Source: Phytoactinopolyspora alkaliphila (GTDB lineage Bacteria > Actinomycetota > Actinomycetes > Jiangellales > Jiangellaceae). From it: a DNA stretch of 64,000 nt. The notes under the pieces were generated by a model that worked only from the letters and a program-made list of their open reading frames with translations, was not told where the DNA came from and did no database searches. Of the stretch, positions 26,444 through 35,432 are shown piece after piece. The stretch spans positions 1 through 64,000 of the forward strand of contig NZ_JAAGOB010000004.1 of NCBI RefSeq assembly GCF_010550695.1, written 5' to 3'. Position 1 is the first letter of the stretch; each line of letters begins with the position of its first letter. The translations under genes were made by a program, and so were the position numbers.

Positions 26444-27955
26444 ATGACCACAGCAACCATCGTCCTCGATCCCGCGTTCCGGGTGGCGCCGGTCAACCGG
26501 CGCACCTTCGGAACGTTCGTCGAGCACCTCGGCAGGTGCGTCTACACCGGCATCTTCGAGCCTGGCCATCCGAAGGCCGACGACGACGGGTTCCGGGAGG
26601 ACGTTCTTGCCCTGGTCCGGGAACTCGGCGTATCCACGGTCCGGTATCCGGGCGGCAACTTCGTCTCCGGCTACCGATGGGAAGACGGCGTCGGGCCACT
26701 GGAAAGCCGGCCGCGGCGGCTCGATCTCGCCTGGAAGAGCATCGAGACGAACGAGTTCGGGCTGAACGAGTTCATGCGCTGGACCCGCAAGGCGGGACTC
26801 GAGCCGATGATGGCGCTCAACCTCGGCACACGCGGCGTTCAGGAGGCGCTTGACCTCCTCGAATACGCCACGCATCCGTCCGGCACCCACTTGTCCGAGT
26901 TGCGCCGGGAACACGGAGAGAAGGACCCGCACGACATCGGACTCTGGTGTCTCGGCAACGAGCTCGACGGACCATGGCAGATCGGGCACAAGACGGCACA
27001 TGAATACGGTCGCCTGGCGGCCGAGTCGGCGCGCGCCATGAAGATGGTCAAGCCCGACCTGGAACTCGTCGCGTGCGGCAGCTCATCGTCGGGGATGCCG
27101 ACGTTCGGAAGCTGGGAGGCGGAGGTACTCGAGGAGGCGTTCGAGTACGTCGACCACATCTCCTGCCACGCCTACTACCAGGAGACCGACGGCGACCTGG
27201 GTTCTTTCCTCGCCTCCGCGGTCAACATGGACCACTTCATCGGATCAGTGGCCGCTACCGCCGACCATGTCGCGGCCAAACGCAAGAGCGACAAGAGGAT
27301 CGGCATCTCGTTCGACGAGTGGAACGTCTGGTACCAGAGCCACATGCACGAGGCCGGGCCCCGGGACGAGTGGGAGATCGCTCCCCGGCTCATCGAGGAC
27401 GAGTACAACGCCGCCGATGCCGTCGTCGTCGGGAGCCTTCTCATCTCCTTGCTCCGCAACACCGACCGGGTGGCCGTCGCCTGCCAGGCACAACTGGTCA
27501 ACGCCATCGCACCCATCCGCAGTGAGCCCGGTGGGGCGGCCTGGCGGCAGACCATCTTCCATCCGTTCGCACTGACCTCGCGAATGGCTGCCGGGGAGGT
27601 GCTGCGCGCCGAGATCACCGCCCCATCGGTCCAGACAGCGAAGTACGGCGAGGTGCCCGCCGTGGACGCCGTCGCCACGTACGACGAGGCCTCGGGCGAC
27701 GTCGCGGTGTTCATGGTCAACCGGCACACCGGCTCGGACATCACCGTCGAGCTCGACGCCCGAGCGTTCGGCTCCGGCTCCGTCGATGAAGCTGTAGGAA
27801 TCTACGAGGCGGACGTGTATTCGACCAACACCGAGGCCGAGCCGGAGCGGGTTGTGCCCAAGCCGAACACGTCCGTTCGCCTGGACGGCGGCAAGTTGCG
27901 TGCCGTCCTGCCGAAGGCGTCGTGGACGGCCGTCAAGCTCTCGGCGCGGACCTGA
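26444..27955 (+). CDS. Alpha-L-arabinofuranosidase, GH51
   Basis: A 503-aa glycoside hydrolase that removes arabinofuranosyl residues from arabinan or arabinoxylan fragments by a retaining mechanism. The acid/base Glu173 is in LGNELDGPWQIG and the nucleophile Glu292 is in SFDEWNVWY; RYPGGNFVSGYRWEDGVG is the conserved GH51 block. A C-terminal beta-domain completes normal length. No signal peptide is seen, so it acts in the cytosol on imported oligomers. The released arabinose would feed the ara operon about 5.5 kb upstream. No sugar transporter is encoded in the window. Confidence 0.95.
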   Translation: MTTATIVLDPAFRVAPVNRRTFGTFVEHLGRCVYTGIFEPGHPKADDDGFREDVLALVRELGVSTVRYPGGNFVSGYRWEDGVGPLESRPRRLDLAWKSIETNEFGLNEFMRWTRKAGLEPMMALNLGTRGVQEALDLLEYATHPSGTHLSELRREHGEKDPHDIGLWCLGNELDGPWQIGHKTAHEYGRLAAESARAMKMVKPDLELVACGSSSSGMPTFGSWEAEVLEEAFEYVDHISCHAYYQETDGDLGSFLASAVNMDHFIGSVAATADHVAAKRKSDKRIGISFDEWNVWYQSHMHEAGPRDEWEIAPRLIEDEYNAADAVVVGSLLISLLRNTDRVAVACQAQLVNAIAPIRSEPGGAAWRQTIFHPFALTSRMAAGEVLRAEITAPSVQTAKYGEVPAVDAVATYDEASGDVAVFMVNRHTGSDITVELDARAFGSGSVDEAVGIYEADVYSTNTEAEPERVVPKPNTSVRLDGGKLRAVLPKASWTAVKLSART

Positions 27956-27974
27956 CCGTTCCCCCGGAGCAGGC

Positions 27975-28790
27975 TCACACCGGCTGAAGGCGGCCGCCGC
28001 CGTGCCGTTGCGCCTCAGGCGCCGGCCGTTCGACCACGCTTTCGGAACCGTGCCACCCCGGCGCCTCGCTGCTGAGCAGCTGCCGAGGTGTACTGGCAGC
28101 GATCCTGCGTGTGTCGTGCGACAGGTGTGCCTGGTCGGCATAGCCGGCCAGGTACGCGAGCGAGGCCAGGTCGGCACCGGCGCCATTCGGCGAGGAGGCG
28201 AGCGCCATGAACCGCTGCAACCGGAGGATTCCTCGCAACGTGGACGGCGGATATCCGAAGGTGTCCCGGCTGCGGCGCTGCAGCTGGCGATCCGTGGTGC
28301 CGACGGCGTCCGCAAGGTCTGCGATGGACCATGAGCGCCGCGCGAGCGCGGCCGTGAGATTCGCGGAGAACGGCTCCGGCTGACCGCGGTCGGCCAGCCA
28401 GCGTCCGGCCGCCTCCTCCAGCAGGACCGCCCGGGCGTCCAGGGAGCCCGCCTCGCCAAGCCGTTCAGCCAGCCGGCGAGCCGGCGCGGACCCGATGAGA
28501 TCCTCCAGCCCCACCCGGCGGTTGAGCAACTGCCTGGCGGAGACTCGGAAGAGACCGGCCGCCACACCCGGGCGCAGCCGGACCCCAGCCGTTTCGGCCC
28601 CCGCCGGCAGGCCGAACGACCAAGCCGTCGTCTCTGGACCGCAGACCACGATCCGGCCGTCATTCAGCCACAACACGTCGACACATGCGTCGGGCACCAG
28701 GAGATGACGGCCGGTTGGCCGGGCGGTCCAGCGGCATACGAGAGCGGATCGCATGTCCGCCGCGACGGGAACGGGCCGGTACCACATCAT
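27975..28790 (-). CDS. AraC-family transcriptional regulator
   Basis: A 271-aa regulator. The N-terminal half (YRPVPVAADMRSALVCRW, HLLVPDACVDVLWLNDG, GVRLRPGVAAGLF) is an effector domain of the DUF6597/YesN-like type often seen in actinobacteria. The C-terminal HTH region includes QLQRRSRDTFGYPPSTLRGI and LAYLAGYADQAHLSHD. ATG 28790 is chosen because earlier codons are poorly conserved in style. It ends 19 bp from the convergent arabinofuranosidase stop. The target genes are not evident. Confidence 0.85.
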   Translation of the reverse strand: MMWYRPVPVAADMRSALVCRWTARPTGRHLLVPDACVDVLWLNDGRIVVCGPETTAWSFGLPAGAETAGVRLRPGVAAGLFRVSARQLLNRRVGLEDLIGSAPARRLAERLGEAGSLDARAVLLEEAAGRWLADRGQPEPFSANLTAALARRSWSIADLADAVGTTDRQLQRRSRDTFGYPPSTLRGILRLQRFMALASSPNGAGADLASLAYLAGYADQAHLSHDTRRIAASTPRQLLSSEAPGWHGSESVVERPAPEAQRHGGGRLQPV

Positions 28791-28873
28791 GTGCCCACAG
28801 TATGGCGGACCACCGACACGGCCGGCCTCACGGAGGCACCACTCGGCGCGCATTGACCAGGCCCGCTATCGGC

Positions 28874-28913
28874 GAGTCTAGATGGGTCTAGCAGCTTCCC
28901 TAGATTGTGCTAG
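28874..28913. repeat. Two CTAG-bracketed motifs upstream of the AAA ATPase gene
   Basis: CTAGATGGGTCTAG at 28878-28891 and CTAGATTGTGCTAG at 28900-28913 fit the pattern CTAGATNGKKCTAG, spaced 22 bp start to start (about two DNA turns). The four CTAG cores are 10, 12 and 10 bp apart. A further CTAGATG lies at 28978. CTAG is generally rare in such genomes, so the cluster stands out. It is a candidate protein-binding array. Confidence 0.6.
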
Positions 28914-29002
28914 ATGCCCCGATCATGCGGCAAAGTAACGACACGATCGCCCCATCTACCGATGTCTAAGGAATCCACTAGATGATGCCATAGTGTTCGA
29001 TC

Positions 29003-30202
29003 ATGGATCCGGTACGGAACCCCTATGCACCCGGCGCAGGTCAGCGACCGCCCGAACTCGCCGGCCGCGACCGCGAACTGGACCAGTTCGACGTCGTCCT
29101 GGAGCGCATCGCCAGGGGTAGGCCAGAACGTTCGCTGGTGCTCACAGGCCTGCGAGGCGTGGGCAAGACCGTCCTCCTGAACGCCCTGCGATCACAGGCC
29201 ATCAAGCGGCTGTGGGGGACCGGCAAGATCGAGGCGCGGCCCGATCAGTCCATTCGCAGACCCCTCTCCAGCGCCTTGCACATGGCGGTTCGCGAGCTCA
29301 CTCCGCGCCACCGCGATCCCGACCACATCGAGACGTTCCTGGGCGTCCTCAAGGCCTTCGCGTTGCGCTCGGGCGGGGAGAACACCAAACTGCGGGACCG
29401 CTGGCACCCAGGCATCGACGTCCCGGCCGCATCGGGCCGGGCAGACACAGGCGACATCGAGGTCGACCTGGTCGAATTGCTGGTCGACGCGGCCGGCGTG
29501 GCGCGTGACGTCGGGTCCGGAATCGCCATCTTCATCGACGAGATGCAGGACATTCCCGCAGCGGACGTCTCGGCTCTGTGCGCCGCGTGCCATGAGCTGT
29601 CACAGCAGGCACTGCCCCTCGTCGTGGTCGGAGCGGGACTGCCTCACCTACCGGCGGTCCTGTCCGCGTCCAAGTCCTATTCCGAACGGCTCTTCCGCTA
29701 CGTGCGGATCGACCGGCTGGATCGTGAGGCTGCTGACTTCGCGTTGGTTGCTCCTGCGGAAGAGGAGGGCGTCACCTACGAACGCACCGCCCTGGACGCC
29801 CTGTACGAAGCAACCGACGGTTACCCGTACTTCGTCCAGGCCTACGGCAAGGTGACGTGGGACCACGCACCGACCATTCCGATCACCGAGAACGACGTCC
29901 GGGTCGCCGCACCGGACGCCGCTGCCGAGCTTGCCGTCGGCTTCTTCGGCTCACGATACGAACGCGCCACGCCTGCAGAACGGGAGTACCTGCAGGCCAT
30001 GGCGGCGCTGTCCCGGCTTACCGACGGCACGGTCGCCACCGCCGAGATCGCCGCCCATCTCGGCCGGAAGCCGTCGTCCTTGTCGCCCGCACGCGACTCT
30101 CTGATCAAGAAAGGCCTCGTCTACTCGGCCGAGCGCGGAAGCATCGCGTTCACGGTCCCGCACTTCGGCATCTACCTTCGCGAGCACGCGCCGGTCGAGT
30201 GA
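29003..30202 (+). CDS. AAA ATPase with C-terminal winged helix (Cdc6/STAND-like)
   Basis: A 399-aa ATP-binding protein. Walker A is GLRGVGKTVLL (about residue 50), Walker B is IAIFIDEMQD (about 178), and a sensor-like segment VVVGAGLPHLPAVL follows. The C-terminus (TAEIAAHLGRKPSSLSPARD, then LIKKGLVYSAERG) looks like a winged helix. The layout is that of ATPase_2/AAA_16 proteins related to Cdc6/Orc1 or STAND switches; the cellular role is unknown. A TAGTGT at 28991-28996 lies seven bases before the ATG, so the mRNA may be leaderless. Similar CTAG repeats lie on both sides of the gene. Confidence 0.8.
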   Translation: MDPVRNPYAPGAGQRPPELAGRDRELDQFDVVLERIARGRPERSLVLTGLRGVGKTVLLNALRSQAIKRLWGTGKIEARPDQSIRRPLSSALHMAVRELTPRHRDPDHIETFLGVLKAFALRSGGENTKLRDRWHPGIDVPAASGRADTGDIEVDLVELLVDAAGVARDVGSGIAIFIDEMQDIPAADVSALCAACHELSQQALPLVVVGAGLPHLPAVLSASKSYSERLFRYVRIDRLDREAADFALVAPAEEEGVTYERTALDALYEATDGYPYFVQAYGKVTWDHAPTIPITENDVRVAAPDAAAELAVGFFGSRYERATPAEREYLQAMAALSRLTDGTVATAEIAAHLGRKPSSLSPARDSLIKKGLVYSAERGSIAFTVPHFGIYLREHAPVE

Positions 30203-30234
30203 GCCGCTACTCCTCTATAGCCGTCTCTTGCGCA

Positions 30235-30257
30235 GAGGCTAGATAGGGCTAGAGGCT
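30235..30257. repeat. Downstream copy of the CTAG-bracketed motif
   Basis: CTAGATAGGGCTAG at 30239-30252 fits the same pattern as the two sites upstream of the ATPase gene and has the same orientation. Over 23 bp (30235-30257 against 28874-28896) 18 positions match. It lies between convergent genes, 36 bp after the ATPase stop, where a promoter function is unlikely. Confidence 0.6.
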
Positions 30258-30279
30258 CACAGACGGGCATATGCTGGAC

Positions 30280-31860
30280 TCACCAGGTGCCGTAATCGTC
30301 GCAGACGATCTGCTCCTCCGGAATTTGCTGTTCACGCAATCTGCGAAGCGCAGCCTGAACCATCGAGGAGGGTCCGGCGAGGTAGACGTCGTGATGCCGC
30401 CAGTCACCGTAGGCGGAGACGATGTTGCCCATCAGGTCGGGACTGCGGTCTTCCGGCCCTTCTGGTGACACCACCGGGACGACGGTGAGCCTGCGGTACC
30501 GCACACCGATGGACTCCAGGTGCGGCAGCGCGTACAGGCTGTCGCGGTCGCGCCCGGCGTAGAACACATGAACGCGACGACCGTCCAGACGCTGCTCGAG
30601 CTCCTGCAGGCCGGCCAGGATCGGCGCGATGCCGACACCGCCGGCGATGCACAGCAGGTCCCGCTCAGAACGCGGATTGGCGAGGTCGTAGCCCTGAGGG
30701 GCACCCAGCTTCAGGATGTCCCCTGCCTCGGTGCGCCACACCAGCGCGCTACTCACCCAGCCGGCGCCTACCGCGCGCACGTGGAACTCGACCAGGCCGT
30801 CGTCACGAGGAGCGGAGGCCATCGAGTACGCGCGCCACATCTTAGGCCGTCGGGAGGAGGAGACATAGCAGTACTGGCCGGGCCGGTAGGGGAAGTCCGT
30901 GTGAGGGCGGGCCTGGATGATCGCCAGGTCGTCGAGCAAACGGCGATGGAACACCACTTCGGCGTCCCACCACGAGGGCCACATGACGCTGTCCCGCTCC
31001 GCGGCTTCCGTCATGATCATGGCCATGGCGTCGTAGGCGTGGATCCAGGCTTTCTCGTGCCGCTCGGTCCACAGCTCGCCCATCTCCTGCCGGAACGCCA
31101 GCACCAGTGCTGTGCCCAGCGGGCCGTAATGCTCGGTGATGACTCCGAACTTGCGGTGGTCGCGCCCTAGCCCTTCCAGATAGGCCACCAGGTCATCGCG
31201 GCTCTCCGCGCTACCGACGATGCGGACCAGCGCTCCGACCAGGCGGGATCGCTGGACTTCCATGCTGGCGGGAAAGAGCTCCCGCAGGGTCGGGTGACTG
31301 GCGAACAGATTGGAATAGAACCGCTGTGCGAGCTTGTCGAGCTTGCCCTCGGTCATCTCGATGGTCCCGCGCAGGGCCACGGTGTCGAAGCCCATGGGGC
31401 TCGCAGGGACCGGCTCCAACCGAGCCGATTGCGCGATCACCGCCGGCTCCGGCGAGGACAGCTGTGTTTCCGGGCCCGACTCGGACGGCTGCGGCGGCTC
31501 GGGTGGAAAGGTCAACTCACCTGCCTCAGGTGTGTTTCCAGGTACCGACGAATTCGAGAAGGCCATCAGCGCCCCGGGTGCCTGTCCGTGGCCGACCCCA
31601 TTGACGGCGGCTCCTGAGTAAGGAAACCGCTCAATACCTTGCCGGTCAGCATCGTTATAAGTCTCGCCCTTGCCGTTGGCCACGGCCGCAGAGTCATTGC
31701 CTGCTAGATCCACACCCGGTGCCAGCCCGCCCCCAGCTGGACTCGACGGCACCGGCTCGGTCTCTTCAACCCCCGCCGACGCCGTTGCCACCGCGTCGCG
31801 CACATTGCGCGCCACAGTTCCCCGTTTCCCCGTCTCCCGGGAGTGAGTCCACATCGTCAT
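30280..31860 (-). CDS. Globin-domain flavoprotein (flavohemoglobin-like) with long disordered N-terminus
   Basis: About 526 aa. The first 160 residues are Pro, Ser, Glu and Gly rich with no predicted fold. A globin domain follows (LDKLAQRFYSNLFASHPTLR; proximal His probably in GRDHRKFGVITEHYG), then a ferredoxin-reductase domain with FAD motif RAYSMAS and NAD motif CIAGGVGIAPILAGL. It resembles bacterial flavohemoproteins that convert NO to nitrate or reduce oxygen. ATG 31860 follows GGAGAGG; ATG 31854 and a GTG-type start at 31953 are alternatives. The disordered extension is unusual for this family. Confidence 0.85.
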   Translation of the reverse strand: MTMWTHSRETGKRGTVARNVRDAVATASAGVEETEPVPSSPAGGGLAPGVDLAGNDSAAVANGKGETYNDADRQGIERFPYSGAAVNGVGHGQAPGALMAFSNSSVPGNTPEAGELTFPPEPPQPSESGPETQLSSPEPAVIAQSARLEPVPASPMGFDTVALRGTIEMTEGKLDKLAQRFYSNLFASHPTLRELFPASMEVQRSRLVGALVRIVGSAESRDDLVAYLEGLGRDHRKFGVITEHYGPLGTALVLAFRQEMGELWTERHEKAWIHAYDAMAMIMTEAAERDSVMWPSWWDAEVVFHRRLLDDLAIIQARPHTDFPYRPGQYCYVSSSRRPKMWRAYSMASAPRDDGLVEFHVRAVGAGWVSSALVWRTEAGDILKLGAPQGYDLANPRSERDLLCIAGGVGIAPILAGLQELEQRLDGRRVHVFYAGRDRDSLYALPHLESIGVRYRRLTVVPVVSPEGPEDRSPDLMGNIVSAYGDWRHHDVYLAGPSSMVQAALRRLREQQIPEEQIVCDDYGTW

Positions 31861-32449
31861 CCTCTCCGCCCCGGTGCTTAACCTAGCGCCCCACACCCCA
31901 ATTACGTAAGGATCCATCGGTGTTCGCCGGACATATGTAGGCGATGAGGGCATCGCGGGTAGACGTTCGGTGCCTGCAGAGGCGACCCGATTGAACCCGG
32001 ATCAGCAGGTGGGCGGCCACTTCGAGAGCCGTTGACGGTAACTGAGCGTCACACTGTTTTCGTATGCAACAACCTGATGGGCGTCTCAACATGTGGATAG
32101 GACACTCCCGGCGAACTCCCCGATGCGCCTGTCCGCGGACTTTTCACGCGCTCTGCACAGGCACGGGTCGCGCAAGAGTAGCTGCTGGCGGGTGACGCGA
32201 CGGGGCGCGAGCGCGGCCGAAACCGTTCCCCCGCGACTCCTCCGCGTGGCAAACCGCGCGAAGTGCCCGATCCTGGGGCAGACTAGGACGCTGTGCGTCC
32301 ACGATGAGAGCAGAGCGTGACTAGAATCACCGACTGTCACCGCGCCACCCGCGGCTGGAGTAGGCATTTTAAGGTTTGACCAGACCACATAACGGGCACC
32401 ACTGCATTCGGGCACTTATTAGTTGACTCGCGTCGGAGGGAGGTCGGAC
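31861..32449. other. Gene-free stretch between divergent genes
   Basis: No reading frame here looks protein-like. The left part should carry the promoter of the globin gene. Near the right end, GTTT at 32374 and GGGCAC at 32394 are a weak stress-sigma (SigB-type) promoter candidate for the HATPase gene. No hairpin or repeat stands out. Confidence 0.5.
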
Positions 32450-32905
32450 ATGCCGCATACCGTCACCGCGAAACGTCCGCCCACTGACGACGCCCGTATC
32501 CTGGAATTGCCAAGCAAGGTGAGCAGCGTTCCGGAGGCCCGTCATACGGTCTCGGACGACCTACGGAATTCCGGCGTGCCTCAGGCAGTGGTCGACAACG
32601 TGCTCATGGTGGTGACCGAACTCGTCACCAACGCAGTGCGGCATGCTGAGCCGTTGCGCTTCTCCGATACCCGTCGCGGTGTTCGCCTCCGCTGGATCGT
32701 CATCGACCACCATGTCCTGATCGACGTCACCGACGGCGGTGGACCGGACCAGCCGCGCTTGCGGCGTGCGGCCACTGCTGATCCGGAAGGCCGCGGCCTG
32801 GCGATCGTCGACGCGCTTGCCAGAGACTGGTCGGTGAGATCGACGAACGGTGAGGTGACGGTGCAAGCAGTCGTGGGGCCATGGGAGCGGCGCGGCGCCG
32901 AGTGA
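32450..32905 (+). CDS. HATPase_c anti-sigma-like serine kinase (RsbW/SpoIIAB type)
   Basis: A 151-aa single-domain protein with the GHKL ATPase fold. The N-box is VVTELVTNAVRHA, the G1-like box is VTDGGGPDQP and the G2 box is EGRGLAIVDALA. Such stand-alone kinases are numerous in actinomycetes, where they bind sigma factors or phosphorylate anti-sigma antagonists. ATG 32450 follows GGAGGGAGG. The final codons (ERRGAE) lie within the first copy of a 40-bp repeat. No sigma factor is encoded beside it, so its partner is unknown. Confidence 0.85.
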   Translation: MPHTVTAKRPPTDDARILELPSKVSSVPEARHTVSDDLRNSGVPQAVVDNVLMVVTELVTNAVRHAEPLRFSDTRRGVRLRWIVIDHHVLIDVTDGGGPDQPRLRRAATADPEGRGLAIVDALARDWSVRSTNGEVTVQAVVGPWERRGAE

Positions 32906-33017
32906 GCGTAGTGGCCGGCCGAGGAACGAGACCGTCCGCGCAGCGAACGAGAAGCCAAGCGCGACCAACCAACCCACAGCGGCGCGGCGCCGAGTGAGCG
33001 TAGTGGCCGGCCGAGGA
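32886..33017. repeat. Two perfect 40-bp direct repeats
   Basis: Bases 32886-32925 are repeated exactly at 32978-33017, 92 bp apart start to start. The first copy contains the last codons and stop of the HATPase gene; the second lies in the leader of the DUF5926 gene. The repeat is GC-rich with a GGCGCC and a GGCCGGCC palindrome. A short tandem duplication or copies of a mobile repeat are both possible. Confidence 0.85.
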
Positions 33018-33079
33018 GAGACTACCTGTCATGGGTGGTGCGGCGTCTTCGGTGCGGTTAACCGATACCCTCGGTGATT

Positions 33080-34000
33080 GTGAGTACCAGCGTAGAGATT
33101 CCCGTGGTCGGCCCACGCGAGCCCTGCCCGTGCGGTTCCGGCAAGCGTTACAAGATCTGTCATGGCAAGAAGGCCAGGTCAGCGGGCCGCCAGTACGTCG
33201 CGCGGCCGTTCCAGGGCCTGCCCGGGGAGTGTGACTGGGTAGCGCTGCGCGAAATCGTCTCGGCCGCCACGGCAACGGTCACGTTGACCGGTGAGCACGC
33301 GGAACGTGACGTCGTGGCGGCGACGATCCTCCCCGGCGCGTATGCGGCCATGGTGCGGGAGAGTGGGCAGATCCTGCTCGGTCTGCAGACCGTTGGCGCC
33401 ACCGGCGATCCCAGCGCCGATCTGGGGCACGCCTTGTCCACCGCTCTGGCGGCCGAGCCCGGTACTCCCGTCGTGGTGGGGCCGCGGCCCGCGGACGCGC
33501 CCCGGCTGCAAGATCTCGTCGATCCCGCATCGGCGTTCGACGTGACGGTGCATTCTGGCTTCGATTTCTGGATCGATCCCGAGTCGGAACCCACCGCACA
33601 GGATCGATCCCTGCTCGAGACCGCGAACGAGGCTGTGGTCCCCACCGCGCGAATCCCCTCGGCGGAGGCGGCGTATTGGTGCAAGCTGGGTGATCGCGAC
33701 CAGGTCAGGTGGGTCATGCCCCACGACGAGGAGCCGCTGCTCAACGCCTTGGCGAAGCTCCATGCTCGTGGTGAGGACAGTCTCGGCGATGGCACCAGAC
33801 TGCTCGGCACGTTTCGTGCCCACGGGTTGCTCACCCCGGTGTGGGACCTGGTCGACGGCACTCAGCCTGAGCAGGTTGAGGAGCCGGTGGCGGAGCTGCG
33901 TAAGCGACTCGCCGAGGCCTTGGCCGACGACGCGCCGCTGACCGGCGACGAGCGTCGTGCCCGTGCCGGGCTGGCCAACCGCCAGGTCACGATCCGCTGA
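33080..34000 (+). CDS. DUF5926 family protein with SEC-C zinc motif
   Basis: A 306-aa actinobacterial protein. The N-terminal SEC-C motif EPCPCGSGKRYKICHGKK binds zinc and occurs at the tail of SecA, which is why relatives are sometimes misnamed SecA. The rest (LREIVSAATATVTL, WIDPESEPTAQDRSLLETAN, GTRLLGTFRAHGLLTPVWDL) is the DUF5926 core of unknown function. GTG 33080 is preferred with GTG 33074 as an alternative; no clear ribosome site precedes either. A strong terminator follows. Confidence 0.85.
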   Translation: MSTSVEIPVVGPREPCPCGSGKRYKICHGKKARSAGRQYVARPFQGLPGECDWVALREIVSAATATVTLTGEHAERDVVAATILPGAYAAMVRESGQILLGLQTVGATGDPSADLGHALSTALAAEPGTPVVVGPRPADAPRLQDLVDPASAFDVTVHSGFDFWIDPESEPTAQDRSLLETANEAVVPTARIPSAEAAYWCKLGDRDQVRWVMPHDEEPLLNALAKLHARGEDSLGDGTRLLGTFRAHGLLTPVWDLVDGTQPEQVEEPVAELRKRLAEALADDAPLTGDERRARAGLANRQVTIR

Positions 34001-34039
34001 TCGACAAGGAGAAAGCGTCGTTTCGACCGGAACGTAGAA

Positions 34040-34078
34040 CCCCGGTCACACATGACGGGGGAACATGTGCGACCGGGG
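34040..34078. terminator. Bidirectional terminator between DUF5926 and arcA
   Basis: A 15-bp stem (34040-34054 with 34064-34078, one mismatch) encloses a 9-base loop. It lies between two convergent genes, 40 bp after the DUF5926 stop and 28 bp after the arcA stop, so it can serve both. Confidence 0.8.
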
Positions 34079-34105
34079 CCTGCTCAAGATTACATTCTCC
34101 TGGGG

Positions 34106-35365
34106 TCATACGTCATTTGCCGTAGCAACTTCTTTCGCGGAACCAAGGAAATCCCGTTCTACCGGGCATGACATACAGCGGGGACCGCCGCGGCCGGTGC
34201 CGAGCTCGCTCCCGGGTATCGGGAGCACCTCGATTCCGGCCATTTCCAATCGCGTGTTGGTTTCGATGTTGCGTTCGTAGGCGACGGCCAGCCGGGGTCC
34301 GATGGCAAGCGTGTTGTTGCCGTCGTCCCATTGCTCCCGTTCAGCTGTGACGGGGTCCAGGCCGGTATCGATGATGCGAAGCTCCGGGATTCCCATGGCT
34401 TCGGCAGCCGCCTCGAGAAACGGCGCGGGCGTCCCCACTACCAGCTCGTCGCCGTTCATGCGCAGCGAGATCGCCTCCAGTGTCTCTGCGGCGCTCGGGT
34501 ACATCACCACAGCATCGGTGTCGACCATGGTGCATACCGTGTCCAGGTGCATGGTGGCCCGGTCCTGTGCGACGGGGACGGCCAGCACCGTAGTGGCGAG
34601 TCCCTCGCCGAGCACGTTGCGAGCCAGGCGCTCGGCACCTGCCGGCGTTGTCCGCTCGCCGGTCCCGACTGCGACGACACCCGGGCCCAGAAGAAGCACG
34701 TCGCCGCCCTCCAGTCGCTCCAGCCGAGACGAATAGACCGTTCGCACGCCGGCAAAACGCGGGTGATGCTGATAGATCGCCGCGGTAAGGCTGGTCTCTC
34801 GCATTCGCGCTTGCATCGCCAAACTGCTGATCGCGACCCGGTCACCCACCCATACGCTCGAATCCCGGGTGAAAACGAGATTCGGTAACGGGTCAATGAC
34901 GAACTCGCTACGTTTCATCAACGCGTAACCGAGGCCGCGACCTTCAGTGAATTCGTCGTGGGCGAGGCCTGCGACTAGCGTGTGAGCAAGGTCTTCCGGG
35001 TGCAATCCCTCAAGATGACTGCGGAGCACATCGCGGAGGGTGTCACCGAGACGAGGGTCGGTGAGAACGGCCTCGATGCATTCAAGTCTGGCGTCGGCGA
35101 TCGTCAGCGTCTCGCCCAGCAATTCGCTCAAGTACAGGACCTCGACGCCGTGGTCCCGCAAGGTCTGGGCGAAGACGTCGTGCTCTTCCTGCGCCCGGCC
35201 CACCCAGGGGATGCCGTCGAACAGCAGAGCGTCGTTGTTCCGGGGGGTCAGCCGCTTCAGCTCGGCCCCCGGGCGGTGAAGCATCACCGTGCGCAGCCGT
35301 CCTACCTCGGAATCGGCACCCTTCGCTCCTGGCCCCGCGACTACGGCAGCGATCTGTGTGTTCAT
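34106..35365 (-). CDS. arcA: Arginine deiminase
   Basis: A 419-aa enzyme that hydrolyses arginine to citrulline and ammonia. Conserved blocks are [54 protein letters not shown] and [10 protein letters not shown] with catalytic Cys397. Length is normal. No arcB, arcC or antiporter gene is nearby, so it may work alone for nitrogen use or acid resistance instead of a full energy-yielding ADI pathway. It is divergent from the GT2 gene, 67 bp away. Confidence 0.95.
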   Translation of the reverse strand: MNTQIAAVVAGPGAKGADSEVGRLRTVMLHRPGAELKRLTPRNNDALLFDGIPWVGRAQEEHDVFAQTLRDHGVEVLYLSELLGETLTIADARLECIEAVLTDPRLGDTLRDVLRSHLEGLHPEDLAHTLVAGLAHDEFTEGRGLGYALMKRSEFVIDPLPNLVFTRDSSVWVGDRVAISSLAMQARMRETSLTAAIYQHHPRFAGVRTVYSSRLERLEGGDVLLLGPGVVAVGTGERTTPAGAERLARNVLGEGLATTVLAVPVAQDRATMHLDTVCTMVDTDAVVMYPSAAETLEAISLRMNGDELVVGTPAPFLEAAAEAMGIPELRIIDTGLDPVTAEREQWDDGNNTLAIGPRLAVAYERNIETNTRLEMAGIEVLPIPGSELGTGRGGPRCMSCPVERDFLGSAKEVATANDV

Positions 35366-35432
35366 CCGCCGACACTATTCGATGACGCTGGCTCCGCGGT
35401 GCCAGCGAGACGAGCCCGTTAGAGTGTGTGAG

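Noticed and set aside
32374-32399. SigB-type promoter for the anti-sigma-like kinase
   Set aside because: Only GTTT and a GGGCAC one base off consensus; kept as a weak note, not as a feature.
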